Counted from the stretch's first letter, positions 20,940 to 32,564 are shown. The stretch: 64,000 nucleotides of DNA from Kappaphycus alvarezii (GCA_002205965.3 NADL03000534.1:558001-622000), one strand, 5' to 3'. Made by a program: numbers and translations. The notes: generated by a model not told the origin, from the letters alone.

Positions 20940-22840
20940 TAGTTAGGCACTTGAATCTGACACGAAATGACATGTCAAAATTCGTTGCCAAAACGATTTT
21001 GGCAACAATGTGGATCTTTTTCCCCTATCGCCCAAGATGTACACTCTATGAGGATCACCAGTACCCCTTTATCCCATTTCTCAAAAGTTAGCAAATCAAA
21101 GTCCGAACGGTGCGAGTGAAACCCCCCATCGAATGACTGGAAGCTGCCCAATGAAAAAATTACTTATCGAAGATAAATTTCGCACCCATAACATTTTTCC
21201 TTGCCTTTGATAGCCTTTTAACATTACCCAGACAACCAAAATACTTACAAATCCCTTCAGCGCCTGCTACGCTCATCATATAACTCACACTGGTATTGTA
21301 ATTGTGCAACCGGACTTTCATATTCTCCTAACTGGATGCAGTCCAAAACATCAATAAATCTGTCACTTTCCTCAAAAATTAAATACTTATTCAAATTTGA
21401 ATTGCTGTAAATAGTGCGTGCTGCATATCCCACGCTTGATTTGATGGCATGACACTTTATAAAAATGAGCCTTTAAACAAAAATTGCTCCATAAATTAAA
21501 ATACTAGCTGGGGAAATCCGGTAATTGATATAATCTCTCCACACTGGTAGGCCACACCCATGCCGAGGCTTCATAGTAATGTCGCATCAAATATATGCAT
21601 AATCTGTTGCAGTCCATAATCCGAAACATAATTTTCAAATATTTTATTACGCATAGCAGCAAGGGACTCATCTCAAGGACAGTGCCCTCACGTGTGTATC
21701 CCTAGGTCAGCGCGAACACGAGCAGTGTCTAATATGAAGAGTTAAAAATTTACACAAAAAACATAAAGGAGCAATTAATAGTAAGTAGAAGAGTTCGGTA
21801 AATATTTGAACGAAAAATCATAAAATTTGGTGGCTATTTAATCTAAGGAAGCATCAAAGCCTTGAATGGGAATCCATCCGTTTCATATAAAACTAGGTAA
21901 ATACTTGCGCAGTCAATTATCTGTTATTTAGAAAAGCCATGAAAAGAGTCTTGTCTAGACCTTCATCAGTTCTTTTGATGGTTTTGTACAATTTGGGGGT
22001 TGAGTGCAGTGTAACAGATATAAGTCCAAGTAAAAATCGCCTCCAAGCCATATTGGTGTTGGAAATAATCGCATAGTCGGTATTTCCTTTTATCCGTTAG
22101 TAGCGGGGGATATCAATTACAGTACATCGGCCATTTTCAAAAAAGACCAATTAGTCATGCAGTACAATGGTCTGAACATTTTTCATCGAGTCCCGTATAA
22201 ACTTTTTGCGAAGGGAAGAAGATTTGATGGAACTTATCAGAGCCTATGCAAATTACGGTGCATTTCCTTGCGGTAAATCCTCGACTAATATAGAAAACTC
22301 CCATTGTGACCGCTACCAGGCCAGCCGTTGTTCGAGCTTTTATCGATTTTCTCATGACTTAAATGGGTAAAGAGCACTTTTGCAGGCGCATTTGCAAAAA
22401 AAATAGTGGAGGGGCCGAGCAGAGAGCATAAAATACAGGGAAGATGTACAAATACAGTTAATGTTTCCTGTCAAAGCTTCGGTACTGCCCGTCGTGGAGC
22501 GAAACGCCACCCATATTTGACAATTGATCTACAAAGGATAAATTTCATGAATATGGCTCATTTTTGAATAAGGTATTTATTTTACAGGTTTGTGGTTTGA
22601 TAGGGAACGTCCTAACAATCGTTTCATATTTTAGGGCTTGATGATAGGTAAGATTAATAAGGGGGAAGGGAGAAAGCGATTGGGGAGATAGAAGGGTAGC
22701 TATTGGCCGCGTAGGATTAGGAGCGACTTATTTCTTTTCATTATGAGGCCTGGGCGCCAGCGTATGACGGCTATATATATTCGACGTTCATAGGAGGTAT
22801 GCCCAGATTCGCGCCCCAACTAAAGAAGACATAATTTTTC
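20940..22840. other. No gene recognised
   Basis: About 1.9 kb of AT-leaning sequence with one 66-codon minus frame (22155-22355) that has no motif. No repeats or RNA genes were seen. Confidence 0.35.
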
Positions 22841-22843
22841 GAT

Positions 22844-23440
22844 ATGAAAAATTCGCGAGATAAAACATACAGTAGATATGGTACTAAAATACTCATAGGT
22901 GTAGTAGACAACACAAATTACGCCGAAGGTACAAATTGCCACCAACACAACTACTCCCTTAAAACTATTGCAGGGAACAGTATTTCAAGTGTTACAGTCC
23001 ACCAAACTGACTCTCAGACCCCAGGACCACTATCTCTCGTGCTCCTTCGCATCGCTCTCCCTACTCCCCACCCATCTGAGATTACTTCTGAGCTCCTTAG
23101 TTCACATTCCCTGTTACCCTGTTACCTGTCCGTTCATGCCCGCAAATATCGCTCCTTTCCTCGCGCTCCTTGGGCAACTCATCCCTTTTCGTATACCTTT
23201 TTATCAGGAATCGGTTGGTTCAGGCCATACAACGCCTTCTGGATTTCGTTCATCCCCGGTAGTACGGATGAATTAGAAATTGTGTTGGTGCCTCCAAAAA
23301 TCCTTCCTAGAGTACTGAGATGGCGAAAAATACAAACCGCGAAGAATTGGAAAGGGGTATCATCTCGAGTCAAGCTGATTTCAAAGCCAGAGAAGAAGCT
23401 TTCGTCCAACTTACCCGCTCACTATCGGATGATAAAATAA
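22844..23440 (+). other. 198-codon open frame, unknown
   Basis: The longest uninterrupted plus frame of this segment, starting MKNSRDKTYSRYGTK. The middle is Pro/Ser/Leu-rich because the DNA is pyrimidine-rich (22990-23200). It overlaps, in another frame, the start of the charged frame at 23320. No motif is visible, and chance openness is plausible. Confidence 0.25.
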
Positions 23441-25690
23441 CGGAGGGTTATTTGAAAAAAACATTATTCTTCCGCGTTTCCCATTTACGTGCTGGTATTA
23501 GCAAAACGAAGATCTATCCGCTATCCGGTCGTGCAGATATAATCAAGAGCATAAATTCACGTTTCTTTGGGGACGAGAGAAAATATATCCGTTTGAGGGA
23601 TTTCTTCGTCAGGTAAGAACTCGGGAATTCGGAATCGGCTGAGCAAACTTTATCCGAGGCTTAATTGCCATATAGTTCCAATATCGTGGATTTTGTATCA
23701 TATCGGGAACTAACAGGAAGTTTGGATCACTAAATGGCTTTTATACTCAGACTCACCGAGTATATTACCGATATACGTACTCTGGGAGAGGTAAAGTTAA
23801 GTTGGGCCTGTCCCATATCCAAATTTGTGAAGAAGATCACATAAAAGACGATGAAGTCCAAGAGAACCAGTTATATCCCGAACGATAAGGGCGCGTTCAT
23901 TAAGATCGCGTTCAGTAGGCACCGAAAACTCGCCGCTTCGGTGACTGTGCATTTGGCAGAGTCGGGTGTCTTATCGATTTTTAGGCATATTAAGCCGATA
24001 TAATATCGGTCGTTGCTCAAAGTTCAAACATAACGTGCATACAGGAGCAAAAGAGAGAACCTTTTACGACTTTGGGGCACGGGTACTTCACTTGGGACCT
24101 TCGGTTAACTTTTGCACGTTTTCATCGTCCACAGGCTCTTTGAAAACTCCTTTTCTGCGTATCAAGTCGCCTCGTAAGAGATAGCCGGACGAAAGATTCG
24201 TCAAGGCATTCAACACGTCACTAGGCACTTCTTATTTCGGTACAAATTCAGAAATATCACTTATTTCGATGGATTCTACGCTCCTATCTCTGGTGCTGTT
24301 CTGTTTGTTTTTCTTCGCTTTCGCATTCCTTGTACTTACTGTAAATTTATTCTTTCTCTTAGGAATGGAAGCTACGCGTGGTGTTAGAGGATTTCGAGGC
24401 ACCAACAGCCGCACCAGAGGTGGCTTCACCAAAGACGCAAAGTAAACTCCATGCCTTACCTGCGCAAGCTCTCTACAAAGTTTTTCGTCTGCATTGCGGC
24501 GTATGAATGCCATAAAATCTTTGATTACCGAGCATTTGATGACTTATTTCTTTCCAGGACTCCAACAAGCAGCCTTCCTGTGTCCTTTTGTACCACATTT
24601 CCAGCACAGAATATCTCGATAATGGATTTCAGGTGAAATTATGTGTACTTGCTGACAATAGAATGAGAGAATGCGGTCATGTGCCTTCTGTGTCGCCTAC
24701 TAGTCCCTATAATTGAGCCTATGATATAGTAAAGCTCCATTTTCAGCTTATTACTCATCAAAAAGAGGTTTTGGAGGGGTGTGACAAGTTAAGCAATGTT
24801 TCTTTCACCCTCTAGCTCCCATTAATCGATAGCAAACACGGAGCCTTCTCTTTTACTTAAATAAAACGAGTCCCATTTCCATTCCTTTTGGTTTCCTTAG
24901 CTCGAATAAGACGCTCTATCTACAAAAGTATTAGTGATATCTATAGGTCAGGCGTTCTTCTGGGCAGATTCGACTTATTAACCTCATTTAATTCCGTGAA
25001 GACCGCTTTCTTTGCTTCCTAGTTTTTTTGGGCTGTGGTTTATAACTTACGGAAAGAGTTCATGAAGTTTCATAGGCGTTACGACGTATTCTGAACTTGG
25101 CATCTTGTTCAGAACGGCGTTCACGAAAATTTTGTCCATACTCGGAACCTGTTCAATAAGATTCAATGAGTCAAGCCTAGAATTCATCGCACCACGAACG
25201 ATCTCGTGGGGCTCATATTCGTCTTCAGTGGTACTAAAGAATTCTATACTACGGGCGGGAAAATTCTCTTTTGATCAGCAGCGTTCCAATGTCATCCGTA
25301 ATCCTTCGGTAAAAGAAATGGAAAGTTTCACCGTAAAAGTCGGATAGAAACTCGGGTGGATTATTCCAGTCACCTTCACGACACATGGCGGCGCGTTGGA
25401 ATAAAAGAAGAAATTTTCACATCGGAGACCCCACGGAATATCTGGGTCGATGTTGACGTAGATGCATTATATTCCGTCAACAACAGTACAATTTTAAGCC
25501 TAATCTCTCGTAGATGTATCAAGAAGGTGATGGACGCGCAGGCGAGGAACATAGTTGCGGAAGGGAGGCAACGGGGCCTCGGTTGCTGCTGGCTGCTGGG
25601 GTGGCTGACAGTTCCTCCCTTTCTAGATGGAATCGATCGCCTGCATTTATTTTCTAGGAGAGCGGATGTCGCGCAAGCGCCGTAAAATAT
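23320..25690 (+). pseudogene. Long decayed coding stretch, unknown family
   Basis: Protein-like plus-strand segments follow one another in changing frames over 2.3 kb: 23320-23616 (NREELERGIISSQADFKARE.., 98 codons), about 23890-23980 (GAFIKIAFSRHRKLAASVT), 24640-24900 (KLCVLADNRMRECGHVPS) and 25356-25685 (109 codons, DYSSHLHDTWRRVGIKEE.., WVDVDVDALYSVNNSTILSL). The last frame ends in a Gly/Trp/Pro-rich tail and a stop at 25683-25685. Length and order suggest one degraded large protein. I recognise no catalytic motif. A viral or transposon coat protein or a host gene relic are all possible. Confidence 0.35.
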
Positions 25691-25997
25691 AACTACGGTA
25701 TAACACAACAAAATAAAATATCTAGACTAAGAAATCTACAGCACAGAACTGTACGCACGTTGTGGGAGGAATCCAGAAGCCTTAGACCCACAAGTTGTAA
25801 TCAGTATAAATCTTACACTATTACAGAATTATGAATCGTGGACACAGAATTCTGCATGGCGGCAAAGCTGAAGTTTACTGGGCACTTGTTACAAAATTCT
25901 TTGAAAGCATAAATTACGCTAAACAGAATTCCGTAACGTGTGAGTATTACATGAAAGGGCTCTCTTCGTTTCGTTCACAGCACGATCATTCCCTATC

Positions 25998-27090
25998 ATG
26001 ACGAACCACCGTCAGAAGGATCACACCGTTGGTGCGTTGGAGCTAAAAACGCACACATACAAATTGGCATTACAGTGCGTGATATGGAAGCGACGCATGG
26101 GTAGTGCGTCAGCGTTTGCGTCTATTGCAGCACGGTTACAAACAGCCGGTATACTCGTTCGTTTCCGCAACAACTTTGTCAACTTCATTTACCCCTCTCA
26201 GGGCATTGCCCTAACGTACTTTATGTTTAACTTCAATGGGTTTAGCGATCTAGAGTGCCTGTTTTACTTCAGATTACGCAAGCAACATATGATAGAGCTT
26301 CTTAACGTAATGTCGTGGCCGAGGACTGAAGAATGTACCTCGCGAAATCGATATGGATGCACACCGCTTCTTGTAACCTGTATTGTGCTTCGTCAGCTAG
26401 CTGCTCCGGCGTGTTGGATGGATCTTGAAGAGATATTTGGGAAACACACGTCCCAGCTATCAGAAATATTTTTGGAAGCACTGGATCATTCGCTCAAAGC
26501 TCATGCACATCTCCTCACCAGAGAATTGGATGAATCTTTTTTTCAACCGCGCCTAGAGAGGTACGCTACTGCATTTAACCACTTATCCAGTTGTCCACCG
26601 AACTGTGTCAGGTTTATAGACGGTACAGTTCTTGGCATATCAACGCCGAAGGGAAATATAATGCAGCGCGTTGTGTAAAGCGGTCACAAGCGGAAGCAAG
26701 CTCTCAACAAGCAGGCGATAAACATGCCTGATGGAATGATCATGCCTCTATACGGTCCCATGGAGGGACGACGGCACGACTGGACGTTTTATTCACGATC
26801 TGGGCTGGATGAAGTGTTGCCTTTGTTTATTGGATCTATAGGGATTCAGGATATAAGCAGAGGTGGTAGATGGATGTTACCTTCCAAGGAGTATCACTCA
26901 CTGTAGCGCAAAAAGCCTTTAAAAAGGCCATGCCCGGGGTAATGATAACAATGGAGTGGGTTTTCAAAGAACTCAAAATGCACTTTGCAACCGTGTAATT
27001 TAAAAAGCAAGATTAAGATATTCGAATCGCCTGTTGGTATGCTGTATACCGCGTGGATGCTCCTACCAAACTTTTGAAACTGCTTCTCCC
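25998..27090 (+). pseudogene. PIF/Harbinger DDE transposase (DDE_Tnp_4 type)
   Basis: The main frame 25998-26678 (226 codons) includes PLLVTCIVLRQLAAP (the helix-turn-helix-like region) and CVRFIDGTVLGISTPKG, carrying the first catalytic Asp. A stop at 26676-26678 is followed in the same domain by SGHKRKQALNKQAINMPDGM and YGPMEGRRHDWTFYSRSGLD, the second Asp block. After further damage, the third-acid region reads MEWVFKELKMHFATVNF with SPVGMLYTAWMLLPNF. The order and motifs are those of Harbinger transposases, which cut and paste DNA. The expected GD(S/P)GY segment is missing, so activity is lost. Confidence 0.88.
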
Positions 27091-27299
27091 CAAACCAAAT
27101 AGCTTAGTACTTCAAAATGGCCCCTCCAACTCTTGACGAGTATGTCACACATAAAGACTCGTAAGCTATCGAGCAAATGAAAAAAGAGGAGCGAGGAAAA
27201 AGTACGCGTCCCGAGTCACGAGGGCGGAAAGCAAGCGGAGTTTCGCGAGGAGAATATAGCGCCAAATTGCACCCAATTAAAGCGTTTTGTGGCTCTATA

Positions 27300-28175
27300 G
27301 CAATCGTCAGACCCCTCATTTGTGCTTCACTACCAATTCCAATAAAGACTTGTGCTTTTCCAGTTCAAACTTCGCATGTTCCAAGCGTCATGCACGCCTC
27401 TCCTCTTCTCCTGAGCGACGCTTCTCTCGCATTTACTCACGTTCCATCTCCCGCTCGAGACGATCGGCGATGCTTTTGTTCTGCTCAAACGCTAAATTCT
27501 CTCTTTCCAATTCAATGTGAGCTATTTCCGCATCTTTTAAGTCTATACTGAAGCGATCTATCTCTGTTAAAGCTATTTGTGAAGTTCATATGCGCCACTT
27601 ATTTGCTCTACGAGATATACATGTTTCGGTCTGAGTGTCATTTTCACCGTCTTTTTGACTTACTTCTACTCTATTGTTACCATCCTCACTCCCAATTGAT
27701 GGCCTACACCGCGTGTCTGCAGCAACTAAAACTGCGCCAACCTTCTCCTTGTCTTGATCTCTCCTTCGCCCTGCCGTTCTTACTCCTTTCTTCTGCAAGT
27801 CGAAACTATCTTTTGCCTCTCTCATAGTCATCAAAAGGTTCGCCAGCTCGCCCATCTCTCGTCCACTTACTTCTAAAAATCTCTGGTTACCGTCATTGAG
27901 CTCGCTTTAGATCGGTTGCAAGCGCTTAATCGGTCTTGACATTATTTCCAAGCGATTGGTTCGGCTTTTAATTCCTCGTACTCGTCACACGTTGCGTAGG
28001 CTTGTTTGGAGCGCTTTCTGGTCTCACGATACTCATGTGTATGAGCATTGGCAGCTGCAACCCCTCGCGCTATAACTAAGTCTTGAACCGCAGATCATCT
28101 GTACTTATTGCTCTGTTTGGCTTCCTGTGTGGCCTCACAGGCTCCAGTTCCATCTGCTCCGCCATGCCTTTGTGA
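27300..28175 (-). pseudogene. Harbinger Myb/SANT-like accessory protein
   Basis: Minus strand, starting near the ATG at about 28167 (MAEQMELEPVRPHRKPNRA). It continues in shifted frames with VIARGVAAANAHTHEYRETR and DEYEELKAEPIAWK, the Myb/SANT-like part that binds element ends, then EMGELANLLMTMREAKDSFD (within 27586-27855) and ELERENLAFEQNKSIADRLE, a long coiled coil. Two stops lie in the coiled coil near 27400-27450. In this superfamily the protein helps nuclear import and DNA binding of the transposase. It is convergent with the transposase. Confidence 0.65.
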
Positions 28176-28256
28176 CGAAGGGTTTGGCAAGCGAATAAAA
28201 CTTCGCATTTTCACGCCAGATAATGGAACAAGCTGTCTCCTAAGTAGGCTCACGAC

Positions 28257-28293
28257 ACTTCAGCAACAGCTCACTATTCAGCTCTGTTGCTGA
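28257..28293. repeat. Hairpin with CTTCAGCAACAG arms
   Basis: CTTCAGCAACAG and CTGTTGCTGAAG flank a short AGCTC/AGCT-containing loop, about 12 perfect base pairs. It sits inside the right end of the Harbinger element, where it may contribute to end structure. Confidence 0.75.
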
Positions 28294-28359
28294 AGTTTGC
28301 AGTTCGGAATTCTGCAAGATTGCTTTCACTTTAATGTTTTTTACAGAATTCTGCTCCGA

Positions 28360-28925
28360 TGTTTGCAGAGTTCTCCAGGCGTAAGCTCACTTACTCCAGT
28401 ATCCATTGAACGGTTGTGCTCATATGAGGACTACTTTTATCAATTCTTTTACAATGCAACTTTTTTTACCCTGGCTCATTTCTTGTCCCTCCGCATTAGT
28501 TCATTAGTGTAGATGGCCGATCAAAACAAACTTTTCAAGATTATTGACCTCGGTTACGGCTAGAGCAATTTTCCCTCACCATAGTCGGCTCTTTGCAAAG
28601 AGTTTTGAAAATGACTTCATTTTGGGAGGAAATATAGTTCGTATTATCGTGGGGGGTTTCAGAAACAAGGGCTCATGTACAGTAAAAATTACTGTACTGT
28701 AACTTAACACAAAAAAAAGTTTTTACAGTAAAACTTTCGAGCTTCCAACACATTATCTTTCCAAAATGTAACGGAAACTCTCCTCTTATCTGAACAAAGT
28801 GTGCCTCATATGAGGACAGTGCTTTGACGGATAGACGGTTGTGACCGATATAATGTATGAAACAGATTTCATTGCGGTCTAACTACCTTCGTTGTAAAAG
28901 GAATTGAGTCATAAAACTTTACTTC
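28360..28925. other. Spacer with TACAGTA/TACTGTA words
   Basis: No gene. Near 28678-28700 the dyad GTACAGTAA..TTACTGTAC (9-bp arms) and further TACTGTA words occur. It lies between the Harbinger right end and the non-LTR cluster. Confidence 0.4.
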
Positions 28926-28929
28926 ATTG

Positions 28930-29340
28930 AGTATCTATCGTGTACACTGCAGGACTGACTATACGGCTAAGAACTAACCGGATGTTCGACGTCAGGCATG
29001 TGCAGTGGGGCTCGCGACAGAATCGCCATTGCAACAGAAGACCACAGTGTGCAACTAATGCGCTGATAAATACGTCTGCGGATCACTGCTGTGGTTGTGT
29101 TGAACTTCTCTGTAATGCGCGGGATGAAGTCTTCGAGGAATATAATCGAGGCGGGGGATGGGGCACCCAAGGAATCGAAAGCCAGGGCTGAAACTTAAAG
29201 TTCGGTTCCTGGAGAGTGTTGTGCGAAGGGGAAGGGATGCGGCGTACCAGTTTGCGCTCCAGGTTTTTCACTTTGTCTCGGTGGGCAATGTTGGCGGCGA
29301 CGACGGCCATTTGTGTGGCCCTCGTCCGCACGCCTTGTTT
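28930..29340 (-). mobile_element. Non-LTR retrotransposon 3' end, copy D (5'-truncated)
   Basis: The minus strand encodes AAVVAANIAHRDKVKNLERK-type sequence (ANIAHRDKVKNLERKLVRR in 29083-29331) and, in another frame, FIPRITEKFNTTTAVIRRRI ending in DVEHPVSS and a stop (28967-29170). The same C-terminus is found in copies C, E and B. Upstream protein is missing, as after incomplete reverse transcription. The plus-strand tail carries CTATACGG..TAACCGGATG..GGGCTCGCGAC, shared with the other copies. Confidence 0.8.
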
Positions 29341-29387
29341 AAATAGAAGAAGAAGAAGTTCAATGCGTTCAGTATCTACTGGAGACT

Positions 29388-29485
29388 GCGCACGTCCTAA
29401 CTATACGGTTAACATCTAACCGGATGTACTTCGTCGTCCATGCGCATCGGGGCTCGCGACAGGATAGAGAGTAACTTTATGGCAT
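29388..29485 (-). mobile_element. Non-LTR 3' end, copy E (very short)
   Basis: Only the 3' tail: CTATACGGTTAACATCTAACC, GGATGTACTTCGTCG and GCATCGGGGCTCGCGACAGG (29401-29463) match the tails of copies D and C. It is an extremely 5'-truncated insertion, or a relic left between D and C. Confidence 0.7.
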
Positions 29486-29499
29486 CAGTAAAACGGGTG

Positions 29500-30340
29500 T
29501 CCACTGCAGGATCCGACTATACTAGTAGCTAACTGCTAACCGGATGGTCCACGTCGGCCACGTGCAGCGACATGCGCGACTCAATAGATTGTGCACTCGA
29601 CGACCAGATTGTGCTACTAATGAGCCTAAAAATCCGATTACGGATAACTCCTGTTGACGTGTGGAATATGTCAGCAATGCGAGGCACCAGGCCCTCTATG
29701 AAGCGGACGGTTTCGGGGGAAGGGTAACCCAAGGAATCAAAGGCCAGCGGTTGAAATTCGAAATCGGGGCGTGTGTAGGGTTATCGGAGGGCGGGGGGAG
29801 TCGACAGGCCAATTTTCTCTCCAGGACCGTCACTTTGTTGCGGTGTGCAATTGCAGCAGCACCGCCCACTTCCCTTGTAGCTCTTGTTCTGACATCGTCC
29901 TTGAATGGCGAGACTATGGTAACATCGCAGGCGATCGGGCGGGCCACAGGGGCTTCAGGGGCTTCTGGTGGGTGAACCACTATGTCAGCAGGTCGCAGGT
30001 CGGTGCCGGGCACGAGGAGTGGGACCTCGAGCTGGCAATCCAGGCCGGCGGCACGGGCGATACGGCCAGCAATGAAGTTGCGAAGTGAATTATGCTGGTG
30101 TTTGCTTAATAAAACTTGTTCAGTATGCGCGCCGATACGCAAACCGTGTGATGTATACTTACCCCAGCAGGAGCGGCAATGTTGAGTTGGCTCAACAAAC
30201 GCTGCAGCGCAGTGGACAAAGAACCGGATTTCCGCTGCACTGGGTCGCCTACCAGGCCAAACCAGCGCATATGCGACGGGCGTATAAAGTGCCACCGACG
30301 AAACAAGGTCAAGCGGAGACAAATCGGCTTGGTCCTCACA
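29500..30340 (-). mobile_element. Non-LTR 3' end, copy C, with restriction-like endonuclease domain
   Basis: The minus strand carries, in order, a zinc-knuckle-like HCRSCWGKYTSHG (30186-30150), RNFIAGRIARAAGLDCQLEV, GTDLRPADIVVHP (30008-29970), PIACDVTIVSPFKDDVR (29941-29900) and AAAIAHRNKVTVLERKL. After a frameshift the end is SLHVADVDHPVSS-stop at 29529. Cys-His cluster, then RPxD, then DVT, then Lys is the layout of the restriction-like endonuclease of R2/CRE-type elements, which nicks the target to prime reverse transcription. The 5' part is absent, and the frame (29696-30505) is fused to DIRS-like RNase H. Confidence 0.78.
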
Positions 30341-30419
30341 TTGGAATAGAAGGACACTGCTTGCATTGTGACCTTTCACGACGTGTAACCAGCTTGTCAG
30401 AGCGGACGGTCCAAGTTCA

Positions 30420-32140
30420 ACATTGGAGTCCCTCTGGATCCGGAGGTCGCCGCGGGGGAATCGTCGCAACAACGCGTCCGAGAGTTTGTTGGCGACAGAT
30501 GGCAACTACTCGGTTCGGATGCGGAGACCAAGATGGTATAGGACACTCTTCAGACGGCGCTACTCTGTCATCATGGCACGACTTAACGAAAAAAATGCGG
30601 TTGTGAAGTGAACGACGGCTTGATTGTTCACGTGCAACAACAAATATCGTCGATCCTGTTGCAGAAGCTGCTGCCCAAGCTCGGACATCAGAAGATTTTG
30701 AATTGCCATCAGTTCTTGGTACGTAATGCTTTGTGCCCGGTCTCGCCAATTCCAGAGGCCTTGCGCCTGAAACTGACCAGGCAAGCCTGCTTGCAAATCT
30801 TGAAGGTTCAAAGTCCCTCCGTACCCTACATCCGCAGCGTCTGAATGCATTGCAGCATGTGGATGAACGATCGAATAGGAGACCGCCGAGATCGCTGTTG
30901 GAGAGCTTCTGACATAACAGTAAATCCCGTATTCCCTGGTCGCTTAAACGCACTCACCCTCGTCGATTGCGGTTACGGTTCGCACTCATGTCCCAATAAA
31001 GCGAGCGCTTGTAAAAGCGGGCTCACGGCATAGCAAGAACAGCGATATGCATACTCCACAGAAGTGAGCAAGGGCTCTCGCACTCACAAAACGTCGACCC
31101 ATTCGTGCTTGCCGAAGCAGATCGGTCAATAGGCTCTTTACTCGCCTCAACTTGTACTCCGTCACTCGAAAACGCATTAAAGTGCTGTTGATATCCACTC
31201 CTAAGTGAATGAGATGGGTCGAACCGTGCCACTCACCCTAGGACGGATGACCTTGTTATCTCAGTTTTCGCAAAAGCCGTTCTATGACACCTCTTCGACA
31301 GTCTTGAAACGTAGAAGTTGTCCCGAGCGGAGAGGGCGCTACAATAAAATCGTCTAGATACGCTAGAACGCGCATATTGCGCCGACGTTATTCTTGTACG
31401 AAAACGGCCATAAACTGGGTAGACCATAAAAGAGAACGTCCCATCCAAACGGAAGCGCTACAACTGGTAAAAGCGCCACTCGCAGTGGAAAATAAACCAT
31501 CGCATGGCTTGTGCGAGTCGGAACGCCCTACATACTTTTCTCACGTCCATGGAGAAGAAGTAATCGCTCGGTTGTATGCGTAAGGCAAACTCCGGCAAGA
31601 TTCCATCCGAAGACTTCCTTTCTTCCAGTGCGTCGATTGACGCATATTGATAACAGGAATATCCCTCTGCGTCCATCTGGGCCTTCCTGCCAGACTGTGA
31701 AAGACGAAATATCACAGCGCTTTCAGCGAGCACACTCGGCATGCTCGGGAAATACGCCGGTATATTCTTCCTTGCATCCGAGATCCAAGTCGCTCGAGCG
31801 AATACCTTTCTTCTTGGCTCTGCGAATTTCCGGAAGGAAAACTCCCTCCCCAGGTCGGAAGGGAATATGTGGCTTCTCGAATATGCCAAACTTATAGCCC
31901 GACACAAGTACTCCGAGCAGCCAAGGCGACGCCATCCTTTCGACGCGAGAATGTGTCTCCCGCCAAAATGGGCGTCCCATTCACGTGGCCACTGCTTGCC
32001 ATCGGCAGTGCCCCCTCGTTGACTGCCAGCCTTCTTGCCAGCGTTACTTGCTTTGAGGTTGCAACTGCCTTCATAAGTTGTTGACATGTGACTGTCAAGT
32101 GTCTCCATTACTCCAACCATGTCATCCGAGGCTGCCATGT
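30420..32140 (-). pseudogene. DIRS-like reverse transcriptase-RNase H polyprotein relic
   Basis: Read on the minus strand: YFFSMDVRKVCRAFRLAQAM and RWFIFHCEWRFYQL (about 31550-31458, first RT motifs), RVLAYLDDFIVAPSPLG with the catalytic LDD (codons at 31349-31357), MRFRVTEYKLRRVKSLL and GRRFVSARALAHFCGVCISL (30986-31198). RNase H follows as MHSDAADVGYGGTL, RDRAQSITYQELMAIQNLL and LLLHVNNQAVVHF (30560-30850), then PSVANKLSDALLRRFPRGD (about 30505-30450). Motifs spread across all three frames. No tyrosine recombinase or terminal repeats were found, so assignment to DIRS rests on RT/RH similarity. Confidence 0.75.
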
Positions 32141-32560
32141 CTTGGCGACGTTCAAGTCCGGTAACAGCATCTTGGCGTTACTGGGTCATCGGCTGCCATC
32201 TTGTAGAACTCGGTACGCAGACCTACGACACGAAGGGCATACCCACAGAAAGCAAAGCCCAGGCGTCATACTTCTCCGCTTTCTCCAGATTGTCGGCAGC
32301 AAGTGCGTCATGTCTTAACTGTACTGCTGCTTCGTGAAGGACAGCCAGTACCCTGTTGCATTCATGTAGTTCGCCTCGTAAGTGGCAACGGGTCTCATAC
32401 TTGACTGTCGTTCGAGTGCAATCGAATTGGCCATTGTTTGTGCTCGAAAAACCCACTGCTGAACGCTGAAACACTCGGACCGCCTCATAAGGATAACGAG
32501 AAAGTCCGAACTCCTTGTCATCCCGGCAGCGACGAGCTATCTCGCATATGCTGTTAGCCA
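31890..32560 (-). pseudogene. Upstream part of the DIRS-like element
   Basis: Minus frames 32223-32561 (112 codons, MANSICEIARRCRDDKEFGL..) and 31892-32098 overlap in different phases. The longest has a helical, Cys-containing composition that could be a gag-like ORF, but no motif is diagnostic. It is placed here because it lies directly 5' of the RT on the same strand. Confidence 0.35.
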
Positions 32561-32564
32561 CTCT

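Larger units (their letters stand above)
25890..28352 (+). mobile_element. PIF/Harbinger DNA transposon
   Basis: Contains a DDE transposase on the plus strand and a Myb/SANT-like partner gene on the minus strand, converging, as in PIF/Harbinger elements. Imperfect subterminal inverted repeats are seen: left ACAAAATTCTTTGAAAGCAT to ACAGAATTCCG (25892-25933), right the reverse complement with GCAGAATTC..GTAAAAAACATT to GCAGAATTCCG (28303-28352). Extra ACAGAATTCTG words occur at both ends (25842, 28344). Exact termini and the 3-bp target duplication were not resolved. Both genes are broken. Confidence 0.75.

Noticed and set aside
28676..28700. Rho-independent terminator-like hairpin followed by A/T run
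   Set aside because: The setting is eukaryotic, and the dyad is one case of the widespread TACAGTA word, so a bacterial terminator call is not justified.
30085..30606. 173-codon plus-strand ORF
   Set aside because: It overlaps, on the opposite strand, the recognisable RNase H and endonuclease sequence on the minus strand.
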